DNA of 64,000 nt from Aspidapion aeneum (lineage: Eukaryota > Arthropoda > Insecta > Coleoptera > Brentidae). A model generated the notes under the pieces. The model was not told the origin of the DNA. It saw only the letters and a program-made list of their open reading frames with translations, and searched no databases. Position numbers and translations under genes: made by a program. Shown in pieces: positions 1 to 9,596 of the stretch (position 1 is the stretch's first letter; each line of letters begins with the position of its first letter). Location: contig OY755046.1 of NCBI GenBank assembly GCA_963576565.1, forward strand, positions 71,603,719-71,667,718, given 5' to 3'.

Positions 1-88
1 GATGTTCGTGAAACACCCTGTATATAATTTTTTTTCAAAAATATCTTTAAAAGTTATTTTTCTTTTTAATTTTTCAATTTTTATTTAG
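1..88 (+). other. 3' end of an upstream Chc intron
   Basis: AT-rich intron end closing with a T-rich tract and AG at 87-88. Near the window edge (about 12-26) it carries AACACCCTGTATA, which resembles the terminus of a Tc1/mariner-type element (ends like the ones at 946 and 10621), but only one end is visible, so no element is called. Confidence 0.7.
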
Positions 89-217
89 GTTTCTCAACCA
101 ATCGAAGGTCATGCAGCGGCCTTCGCCACCTTCAAAATGGAGGGTAATCCCGAGCCCTCCACGTTGTTCTGTTTTGCTGTTAGGACTGCCCAAGGCGGAA
201 AACTCCATATTATTGAG
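89..217 (+). CDS. Chc: Clathrin heavy chain, first visible exon
   Basis: This exon encodes 43 residues beginning [12 protein letters not shown] and ending GGKLHIIE, a stretch of the clathrin heavy-chain N-terminal beta-propeller, roughly residues 185-227 of a protein of about 1,680. Clathrin heavy chain forms the triskelion coat of endocytic and Golgi vesicles, and the propeller binds adaptor proteins. The exon is preceded by a pyrimidine-rich TTTATTTAG acceptor (ending at 88) and followed by the donor GTGAGT (218-223). Both borders are phase 0. The gene continues upstream of the window, because this is not the start of the protein. The match is by recognition of the highly conserved protein; the splice borders are read directly. 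Confidence 0.97.
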
Positions 218-394
218 GTGAGTTTACCCTATAATTTTTTTTGAAATGTATCAAAAAAAAATATTTTTTCTGGAAATTGTGAAATCTGGAATTTTTCAAC
301 CTTTTTGAATATGAAAAAGAATATGTATGGATGAATGGATGTGCCATGCCAAAAAAATAAAAATAAAAACAATTTACAAGTTTTCTGGTAAAAC

Positions 395-570
395 TCGTAA
401 AAAAATTGAGAAGTTGACTTTACTTTTATCTCAATTCTTTTTACGGAATACCATTTTCGCGTACTTAGCTTTTTTTACATAAAATGTTTTTGTTATGATT
501 TCATGCCTTTTTTAAAGGATTTGCATAATATTTAAGTTTTAAAGTAGTAAAATATACGGAATAATTTTTG
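395..570. repeat. Dispersed repeat block shared by Chc introns A and D
   Basis: The stretch around 415-475 (TTACTTTTATCTCAATTCTT, then ACGGAATACCATTTTCGCGTACTT) recurs at about 15551-15600 in the same orientation. The following part (about 480-560, TTTTTAAAGGATTTGCATAATATTTAAG) recurs reverse-complemented at about 14811-15535, where it is interrupted by the 14847-15498 element. The block therefore records the pre-insertion form of the site in intron D. No coding sense seen. Confidence 0.65.
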
Positions 571-940
571 CAATGCTTTATTAAAAATTTTGGGCTTTTT
601 TAAGTTTTTCCTATGGTTTTATCATAGTTCCTGTCAGCCTTCTAAAGCTCAGCTCTCTAGCGTCAATATTACCTTTACATAACTTTAGATTTATAGGGGA
701 GGGAAGTAAATCAACATTTTGGTGTTTTTAAATTTTTTCTTATAGTTTTATCATAGTTCCTATCAATCTTCCAAGGCTCAGCTCTCTAGCGTGTCTGGAA
801 GTGGGCAATGTTACTTTTACATAACTTTACATTTATAGGGGAGGGGAGTAAATTAGAACTTTGGGTTTTTTTGATTTTTTCCAAGGGTTTCATCATATTT
901 TCTATCAGTCTACCAAATTTCAGCTTTGTAGCAAGTCCTG
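570..940. repeat. ~130-bp tandem repeat, three diverged units
   Basis: Units share AGCTCTCTAGCG, a CATAACTTTA...TTTATAGGGGAGG block and a TTTTATCATAGTTCCTATCA block. AGCTCTCTAGCG starts near 651 and 782, and a diverged form (GCTTTGTAGCAAG) sits near 922, giving periods of about 131 and 140 bp. The same family occurs reverse-complemented as four units at about 14285-14800. Intronic, non-coding. Confidence 0.75.
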
Positions 941-945
941 AAGTA

Positions 946-2450
946 CAGCGTGTCCCATTTTCGATGGGATTAAATGGGAAACTCGGCTATTATTAAAGAT
1001 ATTGATTTTCTGATTGCACCTTACCGTGCTCTTTTTTTAAGCCCTTCAAAATGGCGTAATCAGATTTTTGCTATACCCCGTAGTTTCGCTAATACAGGGA
1101 GTTTTTGAAAAAATTGTATTTTTAATAATCCCTTGTATCTCGCTTATTTTGCGAGATATTTTTATTCTGTAAAAACCTTTTCATGGCAACTTTTTTAGAA
1201 GAAAATAATGACGTTGTCAACTTTTTAAAATATTGTTTAGTTTTTGAGATATGGTATTTATCATAAAAAAATGAAATACGGACCTGGATTTTTTTTATTA
1301 CTATTTTGATTGGTTTCATGCTAGTATTATCATAAAATATTAAAAATTTTAAAAAATCTTGTTTTAAAGTAAAAAACAATATTTAATATTTAAAAAAAAT
1401 AATAGTCCGAACCTGGATATTTTCAACATAAATATAAATTAAAAATTGCTAGATAAACAATTTTTAGTTTAACTGTTTTGATACTTAGCATATTAAAATG
1501 GTTTTACGTTAATTTACAGATTTCTTTGACACAAAGTCTACGAAAAATAAAAAAAAAACAAATTATAAAAAATAACTAATTTTTCTGATTACCATTATGT
1601 GTAAGACATTGTTGGCATTTTTGAGTAATTTTTCTTAACGCATTTTGCATAAAAATATTTCTGCCATTTAAATATTGGTTTGTTGCTTGAGTGAAAAAAT
1701 CTGGATATGGTCGATTTCTAACCAGTTTAAAATAATTGTAAGCCATTCACAAAAATGACAAGTAAAATGACAATGTTAATTCCACGCTTTTGTTTTGTAA
1801 GTTTCACGACCTGCTGTGCTACCATCAAATAATTAGTATAATATTATTTTTGTAACTTTTTAACGTTTTTTACTTTATTTATAAATCTTTTAATTATCAT
1901 TTCAAAACAGATAAACTAAAAATCGTTCAACTAGTGTGTCTTGCAATTTTTAATTTATAATTACGTTGGAAATTTCCAGGTTTGGACTATAATTTTTTTT
2001 TTCAAATATTAAATAGTTTTTTTTAAACTTAAATCAAAAAAATATTAAAGTTTTATCATTTTAAGATAATAAAAGCATGGAACTAATCAAAGTAGTAATA
2101 AAAAAAATACAGGTCCGTATTTAATTTTTTTATGATAAATACCATATCTCAAAAACTAAACAATATTTTAAAAAATTGACAACGTCTTTATTTTGCTCTA
2201 AAAAAGTTGCCATAGAAAGGTTTTTACAGAATATAAATATCTTGCAAAATAAGCGAGATACAAGGAATTAATTAAAATGCAATTTTCTCAAAAACTCCCT
2301 GTATTAGCGAAACCACGGGGTATAGCAAAAATCTGATTACACCATTTTTAAGGGCTCCAAAAAAGAGCACGGTAAGGTGCAATCAGAAAATCGATATCTT
2401 TAATAATAACCGAGTTTCCCATTTAATCCCATCGAAAATGGGACACGCTG
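946..2450. mobile_element. Foldback Tc1/mariner-like non-autonomous element, copy 1
   Basis: The element starts CAGCGTGTCCCATTTTCG and ends with the reverse complement, flanked by TA on both sides (944-945, 2451-2452), the target duplication expected of Tc1/mariner-type transposition. The arms are long, roughly 550 bp each, matching from the ends to about 1500 and from about 1850. The ~350-bp middle, on the minus strand, carries a decayed version of the 65-codon ORF that is open in copy 2 (11324-11521). There is no DDE transposase, so mobilisation must have been in trans. Copy 2 at 10621 lies in the opposite relative orientation and lacks its right end. Confidence 0.85.
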
Positions 2451-2452
2451 TA

Positions 2453-2737
2453 CAGTAGAATTTTGATAATCTATACATGAGTAAGTGAGTAAGTGGCAAT
2501 TTCGACATTTTTTTAAATTTCGTAACTACTTTACTACCTTATAGAAGTCCATAAAACTTGAAGGGGTTGTTAACTCTCTGAAGATCTATGACTGAGCAAA
2601 GTATGAGTTTTGTAGCTCAGTCCGAAGTAGAGTTTTCGATAGTTCAAATATGATCTAAAATGTTTCAAGAAAAGATGGTACAGCAGTTTACACGAATTTG
2701 GCGGGGTACTGCTGTGCCCTTAGATATTTTATAAAAT
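2453..2737. other. Intronic sequence without recognised feature
   Basis: AT-rich intron between the foldback element and the inverted repeat at 2738. I see no coding exon, RNA gene or repeat structure in it. Confidence 0.6.
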
Positions 2738-2885
2738 TTGATATCGCTGTCCCGGCAAAACAATGACGCAAACGCAAAAACATAATTTTTTTCAGGAGAG
2801 GCGAAAAACGGAATTAATTTCTTTATTATTACGTTTAAATAAAGTGAAGAAATGCATTGGGATGAAAGTAGTGGGATTATTAACT

Positions 2886-3465
2886 AAATACTCTGCCAAT
2901 CTATGGGCACCTAAGCTCACACTAGGAACTATAGTTATAGTGTGAGCTAATATAATCAAAAACTGAAATATATTTTATTCAACTCCAGACTCAATTACCT
3001 TTCGTTTGATACCACACAAGCCATGTTTTGACTTAAACTCAAATTTTTTTAATCTACCCCCACCCTTTTGAAAAAAACTAAAATGTATTTTGTTTAACTC
3101 CAGACTCAATTACCTTTCGTTTGATATCACACACGCCATATTTTCCCTTAAACTCTAATTTTTGACATCTACCCCCACCCTTTTTTAAAAAATAAACTAA
3201 AATTTATTTTTTTTAACTCCAGACTTAATTACCTTTCGTTTGATATCACACACGCCATATTTTCACATAAACTCTAATTTTTGGAATCTACCCCCACCCT
3301 TTTATTTGGCTTGCGTTCGGTGGATTTTGTTTATTTTTAAATGGGACCATCACGGCCCAAGACCCAACTTAGGTACCAAATTTCATTAAAATCGGACAAG
3401 CGGTTTTTGAGTTATGCGGGTTGGTCGTTACAGACAGACATACAGACAGACATACAGACAGACAT

Positions 3466-3496
<31 letters not shown>

Positions 3497-3632
3497 GCAA
3501 AACAAAAAAGTTTCAAAATCATCTGAAACGCAAAGATATATAAAAAATTTTGAAATCGGAGCAACTTTTTTTTTCTCGAAAAAATTAGGATCACCATAGC
3601 TCACACTACTTATAGTAGTAGTGTGAGCTAAT
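2886..3632 (+). mobile_element. Palindrome-ended dispersed repeat, copy 1
   Basis: One of three copies (others at 8191-8890 and, inverted, 12454-13312). The order is: CTCTGCCAATCTATGGGCAC; a palindrome AGCTCACACTA...TAGTGTGAGCT; three tandem ~107-bp units each with ACTCCAGACT and ACCTTTCGTTTGATA; a block with ACCAAATTTCATT and GCGGTTTTTGAGTTATG; an (ACAG)n tract; a conserved AAAAAGTTTCAAAATCATCT block; and a second AGCTCACACTA...TAGTGTGAGCT palindrome. No ORF. The class is not clear: it looks non-autonomous, and the terminal hairpins are its most distinctive trait. Confidence 0.75.
3431..3498 (+). repeat. (ACAG)n microsatellite with CATA interruptions
   Basis: A run of ACAGACAG units, the first part interrupted three times by ACAT. 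It sits at the same internal position as the tetranucleotide runs of the other two copies of this repeat family (8741-8758 and 12577-12762), so the length differs greatly between copies. Confidence 0.95.
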
Positions 3633-3778
3633 ATAGATAGTTTTACCGTATTGTGGGATTAATTTTGAAACTAATGACATAATTAAGTCAAAATATCAAC
3701 ATTTTGCATTTGCCTCATTGTTTTGCCGGGACGGCGATATGGTTTTATAGGTTTGTTTCATATTGGAGTGAGCTATAC

Positions 3779-3810
3779 TTGATATTGTATTAAAGTGACA
3801 CCGCGTCATC
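3779..3810. repeat. Inverted-repeat arm flanking the Penelope-like fragment (left)
   Basis: TTGATATTGTATTAAAGTGA plus CACCGCGTCATC. The reverse complement occurs at about 5662-5693 with four differences in 32 bases. The two arms bracket the minus-strand Penelope-like fragment, 1.9 kb apart. Confidence 0.6.
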
Positions 3811-3999
3811 AAAACCTTGATCGGCGGAAAGGGGGTAGAGGGGTACATACAGTGGCACGCACTTCCTTTAATTTTTATTATATTGATTCCCAAAATGAGG
3901 CACTGCACTAAATTACTCATTAGCTTACTATTTCACTTGCTTTTTATTGATGTCTTCTTCTAAACGATTTTATTAGAAAGGAACATATATACTCTTATC

Positions 4000-5567
4000 T
4001 GGTTCAAATTGTGAAAGGCTTTCGCGGCCATCGTCCAATGGTGGGTGTGCTTTCGGGCTGTTCGGCCGTCGTCGTTGGAAATTCGTTCTCGACGTTTCGC
4101 CATCTCGAGTGGATGGCATTTCAGGAGATGTTGACTGTTTGTCGGCTTCTCAAAGACTGGTGGTTAGTCTGTCGCGGGCGCAGGTTATATACGCTATGGT
4201 GGGCGGGGCGTATATCAGAGCTGGTCGGTGATTGGTCACATTCCCTTGATTCAGTTTTGTTATTGTAAGCGAGCCGTTTAGTGTTTTTAAGAACCGGTAC
4301 CCATGTTCTGTTAATTTTAAGAGTTTCTTCAGATCTGTTGAAGTTCTGCTGGTGTTTATGAATTTCGATTGCTTCTCTATAGAGTCTTGGATAGTATGAA
4401 GAGGAGGCGCAGAGAACTTGTGTGTCTTCGAATTTTATTCGGTGGTCTTCATTGTTTAGTGTGTGGTCTGCAACTGCGGATTTTTCCGTATGTCCGAGGC
4501 GACAGTTGGCTTTGTGTTCTTTGATTCTTGTGTTTACGGACCGTTTGGTTGTTCCGATGTAGACACTTCCACAGGTACAGGGAATGCGGTATACCCCCGA
4601 AGAACTTAATGGGTTCCTTATATCCTTCGCAGATCTGAGGTGGTTCTCGATCTTCTTAGATGGCTTGAAGATCGTTTTTATGTTGTGTTTTCCCAGAATA
4701 CGTCCGATCCTATCTGTCACTCTCGGGATGTAGGGCAGAAAGGCTCTTGAAGTAACTTCGCGGCTGCTCAGTCCACCGCTACTGTTACTTCTAGTGCTCG
4801 GCTTTGGTCATATACATTTATCTATGTCGCTTTTAGTGTATCCATTTGCTACGAGGGCGTTTTTAAGATGGTTTAATTCTTTGTCTAGATGTTCTGGTTC
4901 GCAGATTCTTTTCGCCCTCTCTACCAATGTTCTTATTACCCCTTTTCGTTGGCACGGGTGGTGGTTAGATGTGTTGTTTAGGTAGCGGTCTGTGTGAGTA
5001 GGTTTTCTGTATACGGTATGTCCTAGTCGTCCCTCTTTCCTCGTTACTAGTACGTCAAGGAATGCTAATTCTCTGTTGTTCTCTGTTTCCATTGTAAATT
5101 GTATACTGGGGTGTATGCTGTTAATGTGGTTGAGAAATTCATTAAGGCTGTCTCTACCATAAGGCCAAACGACAAAAGTGTCATCTACATATCGAAACCA
5201 GACTTTGGGTTTATAAGGGGCATTATTCAGCGCCTTTCTCTTCTAGTTTCTCCATGAAAAAGTTCGCAATCACTGGCGATAAAGGGCTACCCATTGATAC
5301 TCCATCGATCTGTTCATAAATTTGTTCATTGAAGGTGAAATATGATGTCGTTAGGCAGATCTTAAACAGGTCGGTGATGTCCTTCGGAAAAATGTGTTCC
5401 ACTTCCCTCATTGCCTCGGCCAAAGGTACCTTCGTGAACAAAGACACAACATCAAAGCTAACTAAGATGTCTTTCTCGTCCATGACGATGTTTTTGATCT
5501 TCTCAATAAAGTGGGTGGAGTCTCTTACATGCGAATCAGTTAGTCCGATGTGGGGTTGCACACATTA
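4000..5567 (-). pseudogene. Penelope-like retroelement, 5'-truncated and broken
   Basis: Penelope-like elements (PLEs) copy RNA into DNA at the target with a reverse transcriptase fused to a GIY-YIG endonuclease. Reading the minus strand from 5561 down, the palm motif FDVVSLFTKVP, the motif GVSMGSPLSPVIANF and the catalytic YVDD (about 5180) appear. The C-terminal endonuclease domain follows, with GVYRIPCTCGSVYIGTTKRS (about 4570-4510), the GIY-YIG signature of this family. The frame is broken at least twice: a one-base insertion near 5230 and an in-frame TGA at 4808-4810; downstream the frame runs open to 4121. The N-terminal half is absent, which fits 5' truncation during target-primed insertion. 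It is surely inactive. The family is well supported; the clade within PLEs is not determined. Confidence 0.9.
4083..4131 (-). ncRNA. Possible decayed hammerhead ribozyme in the PLE 3' region
   Basis: Minus strand just past the PLE stop. A UCUC arm, CUGAAAU, a six-base helix GCCAUC/GAUGGC closing a CACUCGA loop, GAAA, a minimal ACGU stem III, and GUC followed by GAGA that can pair with UCUC. This is the order of a type I hammerhead with a very short stem III, the form known from PLE terminal repeats. The core reads CUGAAAU where CUGANGA is required, so the catalytic G8 and A9 are lost and it should not cut. Location and helix support it; the core mismatch and the tiny stem III argue for caution. 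Confidence 0.35.
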
Positions 5568-5661
5568 AACCCCGAGCGGCAAACTGCATATACAAAGTGA
5601 AACACTAATTTTTTAAGGCTTCTTTACTTAGATTTTGCCGCAAAATTTGGTTTACCATAGG

Positions 5662-5693
5662 TATGACGTGGTGCCACTTTAATACAACATCAA
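5662..5693. repeat. Inverted-repeat arm flanking the Penelope-like fragment (right)
   Basis: Partner of the arm at 3779-3810. Its presence just beyond the truncated 5' side of the retroelement suggests that the retroelement landed inside an older inverted-repeat element, or that the arms are two inverted copies of one short repeat. Confidence 0.6.
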
Positions 5694-5743
5694 CTATAGG
5701 AAGGTATTAGGTTCGTCATAGATTCATTTGTTTTTTTTTTTAG

Positions 5744-5996
5744 GTTGGTCAACCTCCTTCAGCAAATCAACCATTCCCCAAAAAGACAGTCGACGTGTTT
5801 TTCCCGCCCGAGGCGCAAAACGACTTCCCTGTGGCGATGCAAGTGTCAACCAAGTATGACGTCATCTACCTGATCACAAAATACGGCTACATTCATTTGT
5901 ACGATATCGAGAGCGCTGTTTGTATCTACATGAATAGGATATCGAGTGAGACGATTTTTGTGACGGCTCCTCATGAGGCTACTGGGGGAATCATTG
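5744..5996 (+). CDS. Chc: Clathrin heavy chain, second visible exon
   Basis: It encodes 84 full codons plus one base, starting [14 protein letters not shown] and ending HEATGGIIG, with the conserved blocks [18 protein letters not shown] and [15 protein letters not shown] of the clathrin propeller (about residues 228-312). The acceptor is a run of T ending in TTTAG (5743) and the donor is GTAAGA (5997-6002). It joins the previous exon in phase 0 and ends in phase 1, completed by GA of the next exon to give glycine. No stop or frameshift. The upstream intron is 5,526 bp and consists largely of repeats. Confidence 0.97.
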
Positions 5997-6087
5997 GTAA
6001 GATACTTTTGTTATCAAATATGTACCGCAATTTTGTTTTAAAAATATGATTGGTACAGTAAATAAAAGTTTAAATATTACGCTCTTC

Positions 6088-6163
6088 AAGATATATTTGG
6101 AACAGGTCCTTAAAGTCTGGAAGAGAAAATGGCAAAACATGGGAATTCCGTTGGATGAAACCA
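6088..6163 (+). pseudogene. LINE A reverse transcriptase, first fragment
   Basis: Frame reading LFKIYLEQVLKVWKRKW then GMGIPLDET-like residues, the part of a non-LTR reverse transcriptase that precedes the FADD box. It is 5'-truncated near 6088. Its last bases TGGATGAAACCA are repeated at 7608-7619, where the same reading frame resumes, so this and the next fragment were contiguous before the insertion of 6164-7607. Confidence 0.75.
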
Positions 6164-7607
6164 TTAACGTATTAACGGAAGGAGACCAGGAACCGCGGCA
6201 AAAATTCATTCATCAAAACAATTCGATTTGACCCCTAGATGCTTCAATAAGTTGGAAAAGAATAGAAATATTTTTTGGAAAGACGATGGCAACGCTGTGC
6301 GACACACAGCAGACGTATGTTTATTCTTTATGGTCGATCGATTTACCAGTGACGGCGGCAAAATATTTATTTATTAAAAGTAAATACCTAACTTATTAAA
6401 ACAAGCAATTTAATATAGTTTACAGCTGAATAGATACCCATTGACAATTAGATGTTTGATTAGGATGCTTTTAGCTTGGTGTATTTTATTTTAGGTTAGA
6501 CAACGTTAAAAATTCAGAGTAGGTAAAAAGGACTAACCCAACCTAAAAAATTGCCTCAATCCAAATCTAAAAAAACTGTTTACACAAAAAAAAAACGGTT
6601 AAATAAAATAGGTATACATAAAAAAATTACTTTCCATATTAATAAGATACCTTTTTTACCTTATCTGTTGAAAATCAAGGCTCGTAGTTCAGTTATAAGT
6701 ATCAAAACACCAAAACTTGGGACACCCTGTACATTTTTAACTAAACTTATGTTTAAACAGTTTTAACAAATAAATAATTATTTATATAATACCCAAAAAA
6801 ATTTTTTCTGATTTTATATTGATTTCTACGGCACTGGTCTTTGTTTTGTTTTGAAGGTCAAACAAGTTATTTAACTTACTTGTAAAACGAAACTTCTGGA
6901 TTAAGATAGTCGAGATTTTAGCACAAAATACACTCCCACACCATTTTAAAGTCTTTTAAGATTAAATTTGAGTCCAGATCGAAAATATATTTTAAGAAAA
7001 AACACGAAAACAATTCCGAACCGTAAAGAGACAGGTCAAAAACGCCGCATTGACCCTTTACAAAATACCAATGGGTCCAAAGGGACTACCTTCTAATCAA
7101 GAATAGTTTTGTCTCTTTTTCTCGCATCAGTTTAACAAAAGAGGAACAAAATAATATACTTTACGCGGGCCTAGACGATTGCGGCATCTTTCTAATTCCT
7201 TTGTTTTAGTGAGGGACTGTAATCGAGAATAGTTTTGTTTTTTTCTCTCGCACTGGTTTAATAAAGGAAAACGAAGGAGTAGCAAAATAAATGCTGGAAG
7301 CACAAGTTAAAGTGATCACCGCTTGTTATATATCCATATTTGGTCGTGTATAATTAATCTGGTAAGGATTTGTAAGAAGAACAGTTTCGTCTTTTTCCGG
7401 TGCATTGGTTTAAAAAAGAAATAAAAGTAAAGGAAAGATCGGATAATTTTGGTGATTCTTAAAGAGAAAGAAAATAGAGTTTTCTATGGACCAAACAAAA
7501 ATAGTCGATGAGTTCTTTTCTGCAGAAGTACGTTTTTTAAAACAAATTGTTTATCTAGACGGCCGATTTTTTGTTTATTTCCTAGTCTCCTCTGGTTAAT
7601 ATGTTAA
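6164..7607. mobile_element. 1.44-kb TIR element inserted in LINE A
   Basis: The insert starts TTAACGTATTAACGG and ends with the inverse GGTTAATATGTTAA, that is TTAACRTATTAAC at both ends. It is flanked by a 12-base direct repeat TGGATGAAACCA (6152-6163 and 7608-7619) that falls in the LINE coding frame, so the borders are well defined. Inside I find no transposase ORF. It holds a Tc1/mariner-like end (ACACCCTGTACA near 6723) and three diverged ~140-bp repeats at 7085-7440. The superfamily is unknown; a 12-base duplication is long for a DNA transposon. Confidence 0.75.
7085..7440. repeat. Three diverged tandem units of ~125-155 bp
   Basis: AGAATAGTTTTGTCTCTTTT (near 7101), GAGAATAGTTTTGTTTTTTT (near 7217) and AGAACAGTTTCGTCTTTTTC (near 7377), each followed by a CGCAYYRGTTTAA-like block and an A-rich stretch. 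They are old and degenerate, non-coding, and lie within the 6164-7607 insert. Confidence 0.55.
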
Positions 7608-7787
7608 TGGATGAAACCATCTTGTATACTTTATGTTTCGCCGATGATCAGATAGTAGTGGCTCAGGATTATGACGACCTCGAATATATGACACGATAAC
7701 TAATAGAAGAGTACAATAAGTGGGGACTAGAGGTTAATATTAATAAGACAGAGTATATGTGTATTGGTGGAACGAAACAGGATCAAC
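7608..7787 (+). pseudogene. LINE A reverse transcriptase, FADD fragment
   Basis: The frame continues as MDETILYTLCFADDQIVVAQ, with FADD as the catalytic box of non-LTR reverse transcriptases, followed by YDDLEYMTR, a TAA stop, then LIEEYNKWGLEVNINKTEY and MCIGG. The stop makes it a pseudogene. It ends near 7787, where LINE B begins, and its continuation is at about 10215. Confidence 0.85.
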
Positions 7788-8190
7788 TCACTTCAATTCA
7801 AAAAAGCTTTATTGTCTGAAGAATTAATTCCTATTGACAAAGCAAGAACTTAAGACTAAAGTAAATAGTAATAAATCAGCACTAATAAAAACAACAACAT
7901 TGTCTAGTCGCATAATCACACACAATCTATAATTAAGAGTAGCCCCCTTTTAGGCCATTGAGAATGTTCGAAGTTAAACGCAATTCTAGTAAAATTCGAA
8001 CGAGCATGTTTAAGTCAATATAAATTAAAATTGTACCCAACTATTTTAAAATTTCAGTAAAATATGAACAACTATGAATATGCACACATACACAATTACA
8101 ACAGCACAATCAATCGATTAAAAAGTTGGAACGAAACCACTTACAAAAAAATAAAAATGTTAATCTAAAATTAAAATTCAGGTTACATAA

Positions 8191-8890
8191 AAAAAATACT
8201 CTGCCAATATATGGGCCCCTAAGCTCACACTAGGTACTATAGTTATAGTGTACGTGTGAGCTAATATAAATAAAAACTAAAATATATTTTATTCAACTCC
8301 GGACTAAATTACCTTTCGTTTGATACCACACAAGCCATGTTTTGACTTAAACTCAAATTTTTGAAATCTACCCCGCACCCTTAAAAAAACAAAAACTAAA
8401 ATATATTTTGTTTACCTCCGGACTCAATTACCTTTCGTTTGATATCACACACGCCATATTTTTACGTAAACTAATTTTTTAAATCTACCCCCACCCTTAA
8501 AAAAAACTAAAATATATTTTGTTTAACTCCAAACTCAATTACCTTTCGTTTGATATCACACACGCCAAATTTTCACATAAACTCTAATTTTTAAAATCTA
8601 CCCCGACCCTTTTATTTGGCTTGTGTTTGGTGGATTTTGTTCATTTTTAAATGGGACCATCTCGAGCCAAGACCCAGCCTAGGTACCAAATTTCATTGAA
8701 ATCGGCCAAGCGGTTTTTGAGTTATGTGCGTTGGTCGTTACAGACAGACAGACAGACGGCGCAACAAAAAAGTTTCAAAATCATCTGAAACGCAAAGATA
8801 TATAAAAAAATTTGAAATCGGAGCAACTTTTTTTTTCTCGAAAAAATTAGGATCACACTACTATAGTATAGTATATGTGTGAGCTAATAT
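8191..8890 (+). mobile_element. Palindrome-ended dispersed repeat, copy 2
   Basis: Same order as copy 1: ACTCTGCCAATATATGGGCC, a palindrome GCTCACACTA...TAGTGTACGTGTGAGC, three ~107-bp units, the TTTCATTGAAATCGG block, a short ACAGACAGACAGACAG run (8741-8758), the AAGTTTCAAAATCATCTGAA block, and a degenerate terminal palindrome. It lies in the 3' non-coding part of LINE B. Confidence 0.75.
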
Positions 8891-9145
8891 AATAAAAAAT
8901 AAGACATATAATCACAGTTACTCAAATTATGTATCAAGCCCATCTGTGTAATACTCATTGCAGCTATAGTAAGCTTTTGTTTCAAAGCAATTACGTACTA
9001 ACCTTCTGAATACTTTTAAATCTTGAGTTTGTCTAAATGCGATGGGTAAATGATTGTATAATTTTATACTTTCGTAAATCAATGAATGTTTTGTCAAAGC
9101 TAGCCTAGGTATTGGAAGTGGCAAGAGATATCCCAAAAAAATAAC

Positions 9146-9596
9146 GCTAAAGTTAAATTCGCCCCGTCTGGGAAAACAGAGTCTATTAAACTAAAAAACA
9201 AAGGAAAAAATCGGCAACACGCTAGAAGCTTACCTTCTGTAATTCTGCAGCAGTCCAAAATTTCACTGGCGGCGCCGCCCCTTCTTGCGACTGGAATTTC
9301 GGTCTTCAACCCGAAAACACGTGTGACTTCTTTTAGTTTTTTGGCGGAAGTGGTTTTCTTCATTCCCCTGTCATACACAGGGTGGCGCTTCAAACTCCCA
9401 GCGTGAGCAAAAACCGCGCATGATCTTACCAAAATGATCAGGTGATCAAAAAGAAAATAACTTTCAACAAAGGGAGAAATTATCACCTGATCGGAATTTT
9501 TCCCAAACAGGACTTTCTTTTTTGAAGGTTTTTGCAGAAAGCCCAAAATATCAAAACAAACTTTAAGGTTAGGTTTTCCAAAAAATTCAAAAAAAG
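9146..9596. mobile_element. 451-bp non-coding insertion within LINE B
   Basis: The LINE B protein is interrupted between NAA (about 9610) and PIPRLALTKHS (about 9110). The insert is flanked by AAAAATAAC (9137-9145 and 9597-9605), a possible 9-base target duplication, although the A-rich sequence weakens this. I see no terminal inverted repeats and no coding sense. It is GC-richer in the middle (GGCGGCGCCGCCCC near 9270) than its surroundings. Confidence 0.5.

Larger units (their letters stand above)
2738..3742. repeat. 1-kb interval bounded by inverted repeats
   Basis: GATATCGCTGTCCCGGCAAA followed by ACAATG (about 2739-2764) is matched in inverse orientation by CATTGTTTTGCCGGGAC then GGCGATAT (about 3716-3741), 26 bases with one mismatch. 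The interval contains palindrome-ended repeat copy 1. This could be a TIR element that received a later insertion, or two inverted copies of one repeat. No transposase is present. Confidence 0.55.

Noticed and set aside
4317..4345. CTGAAGAAAC on the minus strand as a hammerhead core
   Set aside because: No stem II between CUGAAGA and GAAA, and it lies in the GIY-YIG coding frame of the PLE.
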